A stretch of DNA of 64,000 nt from Allobosea sp. WAO (GTDB lineage: Bacteria > Pseudomonadota > Alphaproteobacteria > Rhizobiales > Beijerinckiaceae). Both the position numbers and the translations under genes were made by a program. Location of the stretch: assembly GCF_001509835.1 (NCBI RefSeq), contig NZ_JXTJ01000012.1, forward strand, positions 186,001 through 250,000. Direction: 5' to 3'. Below are positions 37,503-46,473 of the stretch, piece by piece. Position 1 is the first letter of the stretch, and every line of letters begins with the position of its first letter. The notes beneath the pieces are model-generated. The model was not told the origin of the DNA, made no database searches, and saw only the letters and a list, made by a program, of their open reading frames with translations.

Positions 37503-38810
37503 TCAGGTGCGGTAGTAGCGCTTGGCGCGGCGCTCGGCTTCCGCGGCAGCCTGTTCGGGCGTCGCCTGCCCGGCGCAGACCGAGGCGACCATCTGCACCA
37601 TGACGTATTCGGCGTTGACGGTGCCGGCAGCCTCGGTGATCGCGCCCTTGTAGCCGCTCCACAGAGCGCGCTCCCAGGTGTCGCGATAGACCAGGATCTT
37701 GGGATCGCTCTCCCAGACCTTGCTCTGCGCATAGGCCTTGAGCGGCTGGGTCCAGTAACCGAAGCAGCCGGTCAGCCACTTGTCGTACTGCTCCTTCTCC
37801 ATCATGAAGCGGAGATATTCCTTAGCGGCATTCGGGAACTTGGTGTGCTTGAACACCATGGCGTTGATGACCAGCGCCGTCTCGGTCGCCCGTCCGACGC
37901 CGGCGCCGACCGGCATCGGCGCATGGTTGAGGTCCTTGCCGATCGCCGCGATCTTCTCGTCCTTCGAGTTCTTGATCGAGAAGTAGAGCGAGACGCCGTT
38001 CTGGGTCAGGCCGACTTCGCCCGCCGTCAGCGCCTTGTTGTTGCTGATGTCGAGCCAGGACAGGGTGCCGGGGATGAAGGTCTCGTAGAGGGCCTTGGCG
38101 TATTTCAGCGCCTCGATCGTCTCCTTCGAGTTGATCGCGACCTTGTTGTTCTCGTCGACCATGTAGCCGCCATGCGACCAGACGAGCCAGTTGCAGAAGG
38201 CGTTGCCGTCGCCGACCGCGTTGCCGAGCGCAAAGCCCGCCGGGTGGCCGGTGGCCTTCAGCTTGCGGCAGAGGTCGAGGAACCCGGCATGGTCGGTCGG
38301 GAACTTGTCGAAGCCCGCTTCCTTGACCCAGGATTCACGATAGACCGCCGGGCCGCCGGAGCCGCCCATCGGGATCGAGATCCACTGATTGGTCTTGTCC
38401 TTCTTGCCGTACTTCTCGGCGACCGGGTACCAGCCGCCATATTTCTTGCCGAGATCCTCGGCGATCGCAGTCAGGTCGACCAATTTGTCGGCGAAGATGT
38501 GCGGATCATCGGCCCAGCCGACGACGACATCGGGGCCGGCGCCGGTATTGGCGGTCACCGCCGTCTGCGGGCGCAGATCTTCCCAGCTCGCATAGTCGAC
38601 GCGGACCTGAACGCCGGTCGCCTTGGTGAACGCTTCGGTGTTCTCGTTGAAGATCGTCTGGTCGGGGTCGACGAACTTGGTCGGGCGCAGGACGCGCAGC
38701 GTCGCGCCCTTCTCGATATTGGCCGTCTGGGCGATCGACGGCGCAGGCAATGCGGCACCGGCGGCGAGCCCGGCGCCGCCGATCAATACGTCACGTCTGG
38801 AAATCGTCAT
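37503..38810 (-). CDS. Extracellular solute-binding protein, sugar ABC transporter
   Basis: A 435-residue periplasmic binding protein of family 1. It has a twin-arginine signal (SRRDVLIGGAGLAAG, cleavage near SIAQT at ~28), unlike most sugar-binding proteins, which use Sec. Aromatic-rich loops such as WISIPMGGSGGPAVYRESW and SHGGYMVDENNK are typical of sugar binding. It would deliver its ligand to the two permeases below. A GGAGCAACCC sequence precedes the ATG. Confidence 0.92.
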   Translation of the reverse strand: MTISRRDVLIGGAGLAAGAALPAPSIAQTANIEKGATLRVLRPTKFVDPDQTIFNENTEAFTKATGVQVRVDYASWEDLRPQTAVTANTGAGPDVVVGWADDPHIFADKLVDLTAIAEDLGKKYGGWYPVAEKYGKKDKTNQWISIPMGGSGGPAVYRESWVKEAGFDKFPTDHAGFLDLCRKLKATGHPAGFALGNAVGDGNAFCNWLVWSHGGYMVDENNKVAINSKETIEALKYAKALYETFIPGTLSWLDISNNKALTAGEVGLTQNGVSLYFSIKNSKDEKIAAIGKDLNHAPMPVGAGVGRATETALVINAMVFKHTKFPNAAKEYLRFMMEKEQYDKWLTGCFGYWTQPLKAYAQSKVWESDPKILVYRDTWERALWSGYKGAITEAAGTVNAEYVMVQMVASVCAGQATPEQAAAEAERRAKRYYRT

Positions 38811-38884
38811 GGGTTGCTCCTCCGTTGGACCGCGAGGCCCTACATGGGAGCCTCGTCAGGGTTTGTAGTCGGCGGATGCGCGGC

Positions 38885-38919
38885 GCCGCCCCGGGGGCAG
38901 CGCCCCCATTGGGCGGAGC
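38885..38919 (-). other. GC-rich hairpin between ATPase and binding-protein genes
   Basis: GGGGGC (38893-38898) and GCCCCC (38902-38907) pair, with an outer imperfect stem of GCCGCCC and GGGCGG. No U tract is present. Such structures often sit next to binding-protein genes and help raise their mRNA level; here that is only a guess. Confidence 0.4.
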
Positions 38920-38928
38920 GGCGTATAT

Positions 38929-39981
<1,053 letters not shown>

Positions 39982-40145
39982 CTTGGCTTCTCCCGGTCGT
40001 TCGTTTCCTCAGGGACGAGTGATCGCACCCCGGCGGCATGGCCGCAATCCCATCGGCCTCGGCTTCTTCTGAGGCCGATGACCATGGCGCGCCGCAGTGC
40101 AGGCAAGGTCTTCGCCTGTTGCGTCGCTCCCGTTCCCGGATAAAG

Positions 40146-40155
40146 TCATACGATA
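40146..40155. promoter_or_regulatory. FadR-type operator candidate, site A
   Basis: TCATACGATA lies in the divergent gap between the ABC operon and the FadR-type regulator. The close variant TCATACTATA occurs at 41002-41011, just after the regulator gene and before the hydroxyacid dehydrogenase gene. FadR/GntR regulators commonly bind such A/T-rich sites with a central AC/GT step. See finding. Confidence 0.5.
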
Positions 40156-40235
40156 GAAACGGGCGTGTCAAGCGCTCGGCCAGAACAAGCCGGTGTCGCC
40201 GAAAGGCAGCGCGGCAGGGAGGAGAGCCAGGCCGG

Positions 40236-41000
40236 ATGCGGATGCGCGACTCTTCGCGGGCGAGGATGCTGAGCCCCGACCGGCTGTTTGGGCAGGTTGC
40301 CCACAAGCTCGCGGTCTCGATCATCAGCGGCGCTTCGCGGGCCGGTGATCTGCTGCCGAACGAGTCCGATATCCGCGGCGAGATATCGGTCTCGCGCACG
40401 GCCTACCGCGAAGCCGTGAAGTTCCTGACCGGCAAGGGGCTGGTCGAGGCAAGGCCGAAAAGCGGTACCCGTGTTGCGCCTCGCGGATCCTGGAACCTGC
40501 TCGATCCCGATGTGCTGGCTTGGCATTTCGAGGCCGATCCGAACGAGAAATTCATTCGCGATCTCTTCGAGTTGCGGCTCTTCGTCGAGCCGAGCGCGGC
40601 GCGGCTGGCGGCACAGCGGCGCAGCGAGGAGGATCTGGCCCGGATCGAGGCCGCCTATCGCGGCATGACCGTGAATCCGCCCTATGCCGAGCTGACGGTG
40701 CAGGCCGATCTTTCTTTCCACGAGGCGATCTTCGAGGCGACGCGCAACCCGCCGCTGCAATGCCTGGCGCCGGCAGTCTGCGCTACGATCCAGTGGTCGC
40801 TGTTCCTGAAGGCGCCGGACGACCGCTTCTTCTTCACGGCGTCGCTGGTCGATCACGAGCGGGTGCTGGATGCAATCAGCCAACGCGACGGGGACCTCGC
40901 CGCGGCGCGGATGAGCGGGCTCGTGATCGACAGTCTGAACAGCACTTTGCGCCTGCTTGCCGGCCGCGCATCGGAAAATGCGAGCCGCGGCCGTGATTAA
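40236..41000 (+). CDS. FadR/GntR family transcriptional regulator (FCD domain)
   Basis: A 254-residue regulator with winged HTH at ~18-75 (LAVSIISGASRAGDLLPNESDI, then SVSRTAYREAVKFLTGKGLVEARP) and a C-terminal FCD domain (LFVEPSAARLAA, then ADLSFHEAIFEATRNP and DHERVLDAISQRD). FCD domains bind carboxylic or sugar acids. GGAGGAGAG lies upstream of the ATG at 40236. The gene is divergent from the sugar ABC operon and followed by the 2-hydroxyacid dehydrogenase, flanked by matching candidate sites. Confidence 0.92.
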   Translation: MRMRDSSRARMLSPDRLFGQVAHKLAVSIISGASRAGDLLPNESDIRGEISVSRTAYREAVKFLTGKGLVEARPKSGTRVAPRGSWNLLDPDVLAWHFEADPNEKFIRDLFELRLFVEPSAARLAAQRRSEEDLARIEAAYRGMTVNPPYAELTVQADLSFHEAIFEATRNPPLQCLAPAVCATIQWSLFLKAPDDRFFFTASLVDHERVLDAISQRDGDLAAARMSGLVIDSLNSTLRLLAGRASENASRGRD

Positions 41001-41001
41001 A

Positions 41002-41011
41002 TCATACTATA
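41002..41011. promoter_or_regulatory. FadR-type operator candidate, site B
   Basis: TCATACTATA, one base different from site A at 40146, lies 2-11 bases after the FadR stop and ~190 bases before the D-2-hydroxyacid dehydrogenase gene. Confidence 0.45.
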
Positions 41012-41128
41012 AGGCGATGCTGCTCTGGCGCGCAGGGCGTGGGCGCGGTGTGTCGCTTCCTGCTTTGCGGGCGACCCGGTAATGCGCTCACCCGGATTTG
41101 CGGAGTCGCACTGAACCTCTACTGTCTA

Positions 41129-41143
41129 TTTAATCGTTTTAAT
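41129..41143. promoter_or_regulatory. TTTAATCGTTTTAAT site (candidate LacI-type operator, site 2)
   Basis: An A/T-rich near-palindrome with a central CG, about 56 bases upstream of the D-2-hydroxyacid dehydrogenase gene. It belongs to the same pattern as the sites at 31462, 48311 and 50481, with one fewer A in the left arm. Confidence 0.45.
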
Positions 41144-41198
41144 ATTTTGAAATCAACCCCGATGCGGGTATCCGTTCACGTCCACGAGAGCACAGGCC

Positions 41199-42173
41199 AT
41201 GACCGCGCAGAACAAGATCGAGATCATCATGACCGGGCCGCTGATGGCCTATGCCGCCGACCAGCTCAAGGAGCGCTTCACGGTCCACGAGCTCTGGAAG
41301 GCAGAGGACAAGGCGGCCGCGCTCGCCGAGCTCAAGGACCGCGTGCGCGGTGTCGCCGGCGGCGGCGCCCATATCAAGATCGACGGGGCCCTGTTTGACG
41401 CCCTGCCGAAACTCGAGGTCGTCTCGAATTTCGGCGTCGGCTACGACAATGTCGACGCCGCCGAGGCTGGCAGGCGCGGCCTTATCGTCACCAATACGCC
41501 GGACGTGCTGACCGACGAGGTCGCCGACCTCGCGATCGGGCTGCTGCTCGCGACCGTTCGGCAGTTGCCGCAGGTCGATCGCTATCTGCGCGAGGGCAAG
41601 TGGCTCGCCGGCGCCTATCCGCTGACCACCTCGCTGCGCAAGCGCAAGATCGGCATCGTCGGGCTCGGCCGGATCGGCAAGGCCGTGGCGCATCGCCTCG
41701 AGGCCTTCGGCGTCGAGATTGCCTATCATGGCCGCTCGCGCCAGGCCGATGTCGCCTACCGCTATTATCCTTCTCTGGTCGAGATGGCCCAGGATGTGGA
41801 TACGCTCGTCTCGGTCGCGCCGGGCGGTGACTCGACCTATCGCATCATCAACGCCGAAGTGCTCGAGGCGCTCGGGCCGAACGGCATCGTCGTCAATGTC
41901 GGCCGCGGCACCGTGATCGACGAGCCGGCGCTGATCAAGGCGCTGCAGGACAAGACCATCCTCTCCGCCGGCCTCGACGTGTTCGAGGACGAGCCGCGCG
42001 TGCCGGCCGAGCTGATCGCGCTCGATCATGTCGTGCTGCTGCCGCATGTCGGCTCGGCCTCGGTGCATACCCGCGAGCAAATGGGCCAGCTGCTGGTCGA
42101 CAACCTGAAATCATGGTTCGATGGCAAGGGCCCGCTGACGCCGGTCGTCGAGACGCCATGGAAGAAGGCCTGA
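41199..42173 (+). CDS. D-2-hydroxyacid dehydrogenase (glyoxylate/hydroxypyruvate reductase-like)
   Basis: A 324-residue NAD(P)-dependent dehydrogenase that reduces a 2-oxo acid such as glyoxylate or hydroxypyruvate. The NAD motif is VGLGRIGKAVAHRL (~150). The catalytic triad is in VNVGRGTVIDE (Arg), FEDEPRVP (Glu) and LLPHVGSAS (His), in the usual D-isomer-specific order. Its place next to the FadR regulator and two candidate operators supports a role in the sugar-acid pathway. Confidence 0.9.
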   Translation: MTAQNKIEIIMTGPLMAYAADQLKERFTVHELWKAEDKAAALAELKDRVRGVAGGGAHIKIDGALFDALPKLEVVSNFGVGYDNVDAAEAGRRGLIVTNTPDVLTDEVADLAIGLLLATVRQLPQVDRYLREGKWLAGAYPLTTSLRKRKIGIVGLGRIGKAVAHRLEAFGVEIAYHGRSRQADVAYRYYPSLVEMAQDVDTLVSVAPGGDSTYRIINAEVLEALGPNGIVVNVGRGTVIDEPALIKALQDKTILSAGLDVFEDEPRVPAELIALDHVVLLPHVGSASVHTREQMGQLLVDNLKSWFDGKGPLTPVVETPWKKA

Positions 42174-42976
42174 TCTCCACCCGCAACGCGAAGGGGCTCG
42201 CGGCACTCGCTGCCGGGCTCCTTCTGTTCGCCGGCCCGGCCGTGGCGCAGGGGCAGTCCCAGGCCGTTGGCCGGCCGGCCGCCGCGCCGCAATCCTTGAT
42301 CGGCGCCTGGGACATCGAGAAGCTCGGCGCGTCACGGAGCTGCACCGTCACTTTCGGCTCGGAAGCGGCTGCGAAAGGCTGGCAGCTGCGCTTTCCGGCG
42401 ACCTGCCGGCGGGCCTTGCCGTTCCTGAACGATGCTGTCGGCTGGGATCTTGGCCCTGCTGGCGTTCCGCGCCTTGTCGACGGGGCCGGGAAGGTGCTGG
42501 TCGCCTTCGACGAGAAGGCCAGCGGCGCGGGGCGTCGCGGCAAGGGAAGCGATGGGGCGCAGTACGGCCTCGACCCGAAGGGACATCCCCGCATCGCCGT
42601 GCGCACTGCGCCGAGCGCCGCTGAACAGGCTGCGACGGCCGCCAGCCGCCGCACCACCGTCGATCCGGCCCAGGCACCGGCGGCCGATGCCGTACCGGGC
42701 CGCTACGCGGTGATGCGTCAGCCGGGGCGGGAGGTCTGTAAGCTCGCTCTCACGGCCGCGCCGTCCGAGACTGCAGGCGCGACGGTCGCCAGTTTCGATG
42801 GTGCCTGCGCCGATACCGGGCTGACGATTTTCTCGCCCGTGGCCTGGCGCTATGCCGCCGGACGGCTCGAGCTGATCGCCCGCAAGGGTCACAAGGTCGA
42901 GCTCGTCTTCGAGGGCGGGCAATGGCGCAAGGACCCGGCGGTCGGCGCGCCATTGCTGCTGAAGAAGCTGCCTTAG
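42158..42976 (+). CDS. Secreted protein with two AprI/Inh-type domains
   Basis: A 272-residue protein with a signal peptide (hydrophobic ~12-26, cleavage after VAQ near 30). Two similar domains follow: ~48-125 (SLIGAWDIEKLG, Cys in SRSCTVTF and PATCRRAL) and ~175-265 (VPGRYAVMRQPG, Cys in REVCKLAL and DGACADTG). Each has the two cysteines of the AprI/Inh fold, known as inhibitors of serralysin-type proteases. Tandem Inh domains are unusual. The start overlaps the end of the dehydrogenase gene by 16 bases; the ATG at 42158 puts a signal peptide at the N-terminus. No cognate metalloprotease is visible here. Confidence 0.75.
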   Translation: MEEGLISTRNAKGLAALAAGLLLFAGPAVAQGQSQAVGRPAAAPQSLIGAWDIEKLGASRSCTVTFGSEAAAKGWQLRFPATCRRALPFLNDAVGWDLGPAGVPRLVDGAGKVLVAFDEKASGAGRRGKGSDGAQYGLDPKGHPRIAVRTAPSAAEQAATAASRRTTVDPAQAPAADAVPGRYAVMRQPGREVCKLALTAAPSETAGATVASFDGACADTGLTIFSPVAWRYAAGRLELIARKGHKVELVFEGGQWRKDPAVGAPLLLKKLP

Positions 42977-43012
42977 GATAGGTTAGCTTTCCGCCTAAAG
43001 GCCCCTCTCGTC

Positions 43013-43097
43013 ATGGTCGGGTTTGTCCCGACCAGCCACGTCTTCCTTCACCGAGCGCGGTGTTCAATACGTGGATGCTCGCCACTAGGGCGAGCAT
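43013..43097. repeat. Two adjacent palindromes, BIME-like; includes copy 2 of the 21679 element
   Basis: The first (43013-43034) is ATGGTCGGG-TTTGT-CCCGACCA, the inverse of the element at 21679. The second (43075-43097) is ATGCTCGCC-ACTAG-GGCGAGCAT. Both have a 9-bp stem (8 of 9 for copy 2 at the end) and a 5-base loop, and are bordered by CGTC/GACG. Two such palindromes in a row between convergent genes resemble a bacterial interspersed mosaic element. Confidence 0.65.
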
Positions 43098-43125
43098 GAC
43101 GACGGAGGAGTTCGGCCTTCGGTCC

Positions 43126-44109
43126 TTACGCGACGAACTTGCCGCCGAGCTCGTCCTCGATATGGACGCGGATGATCTCCTCGAAGTTCGCCTCGGCCTT
43201 GAAGCCGAGCGCCATCGCGCGCTGGGCGTTGAAGTTCCGCGGCCAGCCGGCGACGATCTTGTCGATCACCGGATCGATCTCGCGGCGGATGCGCTTGACG
43301 ACATTCTCGCCGGCGACCTTGCGCAAGGTCTCGATCTGCTCGGCGACGGTGCAGGAGTAGCCCGGCATGGTGAGGGCGCGGCGCGGGCCGATCGCGGCGG
43401 TGTCCATCGTCGCGGCATGGACGAGGAAGCCGACGGCCGAGCGCGGCGAGGCGTGCCAGTGGCGGACCTGGTCGGAGACCGGCAGAACCGCCTCCTGGCC
43501 GTTCAGCGGCTCGCGGATGATGTTGGAGAAGAAGCCGGAGGCGGCCTTGTTCGGCGTGCCGGGCCGCACGCAGATCGTTGGCAGGCGGATGCCGACGCCG
43601 TCGAAGAAGCCGCGGCGGCTATAGTCGCAGAGCAGGAGTTCGCCGATCGCCTTCTGGGTGCCGTAGCTGGTCAGCGGCGTGGTGAAGAACTCGTCCTCGA
43701 TCTTGTCGTGGAAGGGCGCGCCGAAGACCGCGACCGAGGAGGTGAAGACGACGCGCGGCTTGTAGCCGTCGCCGGCATGGCGGATCGCCTCGAAGAGGTA
43801 GCGCGTGCCGTCGAGATTGATGCGGTAGCCCTTGTCGAAATCGGCCTCGGCCTCGCCGGAGACGACGGCGGCGAGATGGACGATCAGCTCGGGGCGCGAG
43901 GCGATCAGCTTCTCGGCCTCGCCGGGCTGCGACAGGTCGGAGGTCAGCGTCTCGAAGGCGAAGGGGGCGTTGGTCGGCGGGTTGGCCGGGAAGATGTCCT
44001 GGGCCGTGACCTTGTCGACCGGCTTGCCGCCGAGCTGCTTGTCGCGCGCCAGACGCTCGATGAACTTGCGGCCGACCATGCCGGCGCCGCCGAGAACGAG
44101 AATATGCAT
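43126..44109 (-). CDS. denD: D-erythronate dehydrogenase-like SDR (DenD family), copy 1
   Basis: A 327-residue extended short-chain dehydrogenase similar to DenD, which oxidises D-erythronate at C2 with NAD. The NAD motif GGAGMVG is at residues 7-13. The active-site Tyr and Lys are in SYGTQKAIGE. A serine three residues before VAVFG supplies the third catalytic residue. It lies 25 bases downstream of the paralogue at 44135 and is the last gene of a long minus-strand operon. Full assignment needs enzyme data; a related sugar-acid substrate is possible. Confidence 0.87.
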   Translation of the reverse strand: MHILVLGGAGMVGRKFIERLARDKQLGGKPVDKVTAQDIFPANPPTNAPFAFETLTSDLSQPGEAEKLIASRPELIVHLAAVVSGEAEADFDKGYRINLDGTRYLFEAIRHAGDGYKPRVVFTSSVAVFGAPFHDKIEDEFFTTPLTSYGTQKAIGELLLCDYSRRGFFDGVGIRLPTICVRPGTPNKAASGFFSNIIREPLNGQEAVLPVSDQVRHWHASPRSAVGFLVHAATMDTAAIGPRRALTMPGYSCTVAEQIETLRKVAGENVVKRIRREIDPVIDKIVAGWPRNFNAQRAMALGFKAEANFEEIIRVHIEDELGGKFVA

Positions 44110-44134
44110 AGGTGTTTCCTCGATTTCTTGATTG

Positions 44135-45127
44135 TCAGTTGGGGAGATGGCCGCCGAGGTCGTCCTCGATATGGATGCGGATGATCTCGTCGAAATCCTT
44201 CTCGGCCTTGAAGCCGAGAGCGGTGGCGCGGGCTGCGTCGAAGCGGGTCGGCCAACCCTTGACGATGTCGGAGGCCGCCTTGTCAGGCGCGCGCCGGATC
44301 AGCTTCACGGCCTTGTCGCCGGCGATGCGGCGCAGCGCCTCGATCTGCTCGCCGACAGTGACGCAGACGCCGGGCATGCTGAGATTGATGCGCGGGCCGA
44401 GCTCTTCGCGGCTGAGGCCGGCGGCATGGATCAGGAAGCCGACCGCCGAGCGCGGGCTCGCATGGGTGAAGAGCACGCTGTCCTCGACCGGCAGCAGCGC
44501 TTCCAGCCCCTGCAGCGGCTCGCGGATGATGCCGGAGAAGAAGCCGCCGGCCGAGGCGTTGGGCTTGCCGGGCCGGATCACGATCGAAGGGAAGCGGACG
44601 CCGACGCCGTCGACGAAGCCGCGGCGCGAATAGTCGGCGAGCAGGAGTTCGCCGATCGCCTTCTGGGCGCCGTAACTGGTCAGCGGCGTGACGTGGAACT
44701 CGTCGGAGATCGAGGCCGGGAAGGGGGCCCCGAAAATCCCGCTCGACGAGGAGAAGACCAGCTTCGGCACATAGGGACCGTTGCGTATGCCCTCCTGCCG
44801 GATCGCCTCCAGCAGGTTGCGCATGCCGTCGAGGTTGATGCGATAGCCCTTGTCGAAATCGCGCTCGGCCTCGCCGGATATGATCGCGGCGAGGTGGAAG
44901 ATGATGTCGGGCCGCAGCGCGGCGAGGGCTTCGGCGACCGCGGGGGCGCCGGCATCTTCGGTGCGGGTCTCGATGTCCCCGGCAAAGCCGGTCGGCCTTG
45001 GTGGAGTGACGACATCCGTCAGGGTAAGGCGCGAGATTGGCCGATCATTGCAGGCGCCTTCGCGCGCCAGGCGCGCGGCAAGGCGCTGGCCGATCATGCC
45101 GCCGGCGCCGGTGATCAGGACATGCAT
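44135..45127 (-). CDS. denD: D-erythronate dehydrogenase-like SDR (DenD family), copy 2
   Basis: A 330-residue paralogue of the following gene with the same layout: GAGGMIGQRL at the N-terminus, FHLAAIISGEAERDFDKGYRINLDG, active-site SYGAQKAIGE, then RFPSIVIRPGKPN. The ATG at 45127 has a GGGAGAG ribosome-binding site; a longer frame is rejected for lack of similarity. The N-terminal ~50 residues differ most from copy 1, including a short insertion, so the two may have different substrates or one may be backup. The tandem pair suggests duplication. Confidence 0.86.
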   Translation of the reverse strand: MHVLITGAGGMIGQRLAARLAREGACNDRPISRLTLTDVVTPPRPTGFAGDIETRTEDAGAPAVAEALAALRPDIIFHLAAIISGEAERDFDKGYRINLDGMRNLLEAIRQEGIRNGPYVPKLVFSSSSGIFGAPFPASISDEFHVTPLTSYGAQKAIGELLLADYSRRGFVDGVGVRFPSIVIRPGKPNASAGGFFSGIIREPLQGLEALLPVEDSVLFTHASPRSAVGFLIHAAGLSREELGPRINLSMPGVCVTVGEQIEALRRIAGDKAVKLIRRAPDKAASDIVKGWPTRFDAARATALGFKAEKDFDEIIRIHIEDDLGGHLPN

Positions 45128-45218
45128 GGCGTCTCTCCCGTCGCTGCAGCATGGCCCGCAGGAGTGAACGCCACTCCCGCGAACCATGCCCGGTCTTTTG
45201 ACCTTATGAGTATTTCTG

Positions 45219-45244
45219 CCGCCCGGCCGGTTCCTGCCGGGCGG
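45219..45244. other. Stem-loop between SDR and DenD copy 2
   Basis: CCGCCCGGC (45219-45227) pairs with GCCGGGCGG (45236-45244) around an 8-base loop. On the minus strand no U run follows. It lies in the 126-base gap of the operon and may tune expression rather than end transcription. Confidence 0.45.
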
Positions 45245-45253
45245 AAGGCGCGC

Positions 45254-46000
45254 TCAGAGCGCGAAGCCGCCGTCGGCGAGGTGGATCTGGCCGGTGGTGT
45301 AGCTCGCCTCGTCGGAAGCGAGATAGACGGCGAGCCAGGCGATCTCCTCGGCGGTGCCGAGACGGGCCATGGGCTGGCGGTCGATGAAGGCCTGGCGGGC
45401 CTGAGCTTCGGTCGTGTTCGTCACCTTGGCGAGTTCGATGATGCGCTGGTCGAGCGAGGGCGACTGGATCGTGCCGGGGCAGATCGCGTTCGAGCGGATG
45501 CCCTTCTTGATGTAGTCGGCCGCGACCGCCTTGGTCAGGCCGATCACCGCCGCCTTGGTCGCACCGTAGACATAGCGGTTCGGGATGCCGCGCACCGAGC
45601 CGGCGCCCGAGGCGATGTTGACGATCGAGCCCTTGCCGGCGGCGAGCATGCCGGGAACGAAGGCCTTGATGGTGCGGTGCATGGACTTGACGTTGAGGTC
45701 GAAGGAGAACTCCCAAGCCTTGTCGTCGCATTCCAGCACGGTGCCGTGATGCACGAAGCCGGCGGCGTTGACGAGGATGTCGATGGTGCCAACCTTCTCG
45801 GCGAAGGCCTCGACCGCCTTGGTCGAGAGCACGTCGAGCTTGCGCTTCTTGGCCTTCGGAATGCCCTCGAGCAAGGCGACGTCCTTGTCGGTCGCCCAGA
45901 CGGTCGCGCCCTCGGCGACGAAGGCCTCGGCGATCGCGCGGCCAATGCCCTGCCCAGCCGCGGTGACGACCGCAACCTTGCCCTTCAAACGTCCAGCCAT
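45254..46000 (-). CDS. SDR family oxidoreductase
   Basis: A 248-residue classical short-chain dehydrogenase. The cofactor loop is TAAGQGIGRAIAEA (~12-25), NAAG follows at ~81, and the catalytic triad is NIASGAGS (Ser) with YGATK (Tyr, Lys). The PG motif appears as CPGTIQSPS. It is similar to L-fuconate/2-keto-3-deoxy sugar acid dehydrogenases and to 3-hydroxybutyrate dehydrogenase 2. The ATG at 46000 has AAGGAAG upstream; the frame opens further without similarity. It starts 25 bases after the GNAT gene, in the same operon as the DenD pair. Confidence 0.88.
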   Translation of the reverse strand: MAGRLKGKVAVVTAAGQGIGRAIAEAFVAEGATVWATDKDVALLEGIPKAKKRKLDVLSTKAVEAFAEKVGTIDILVNAAGFVHHGTVLECDDKAWEFSFDLNVKSMHRTIKAFVPGMLAAGKGSIVNIASGAGSVRGIPNRYVYGATKAAVIGLTKAVAADYIKKGIRSNAICPGTIQSPSLDQRIIELAKVTNTTEAQARQAFIDRQPMARLGTAEEIAWLAVYLASDEASYTTGQIHLADGGFAL

Positions 46001-46025
46001 TGTGCTTCTTCCTTGTACTTTCCGA

Positions 46026-46472
46026 CTATCGGAGGTTCTTGCGCATATGGACCAGCCGGCGGTCCGGCAGGTCCTCGAAATGGGTGGTCTGGTAGCCCAG
46101 CCGCTCATACCAGCCGATGCGCTCGGCAAGCCTGGCATGCGTGTAGAGGTGGATGGCGTCGTGCCCGAGCGCGCGGGCCCTCTCCTCGGCGAAGTCCATC
46201 AAGGTCGAGCCGATCTTCCGTCCTGTGGCGGCGGGCGCCACGGCGATGCTCCAGAGCGTGAACTTCGCCGGCTCCTCCTGGAGAACCAAAACACCGTCGA
46301 GGTCTGCGCCCGTCTCGGCGAGCCAGACTTCGTGCTCCGCCAGCACCTTCGTGTAATCGGCGATGCGCGGCAGCGAGGGCACGCCGATGATGCTCTCATT
46401 TGGCAGGTACGCGGCCTCGGTCAGCGCGACGATCGCCGGGATATCGACTGTCGAGGCGCGGCGCAGGGCCAT
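46026..46472 (-). CDS. GNAT family N-acetyltransferase
   Basis: A 148-residue GNAT protein with acetyl-CoA loop at ATGRKIGSTLMDFAEERA and the strand TLWSIAVAP before it. The C-terminal GWYERLGYQ is characteristic. Its acceptor is not known. It starts one base after the previous gene's stop and precedes the SDR, so it is translated as part of one operon. Confidence 0.85.
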   Translation of the reverse strand: MALRRASTVDIPAIVALTEAAYLPNESIIGVPSLPRIADYTKVLAEHEVWLAETGADLDGVLVLQEEPAKFTLWSIAVAPAATGRKIGSTLMDFAEERARALGHDAIHLYTHARLAERIGWYERLGYQTTHFEDLPDRRLVHMRKNLR

Positions 46473-46473
46473 G

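Noticed and set aside
36493-37779. 428-codon minus-strand frame across the permease and binding-protein genes
   Set aside because: Out-of-frame reading of a permease gene; the true proteins are in the other frames.
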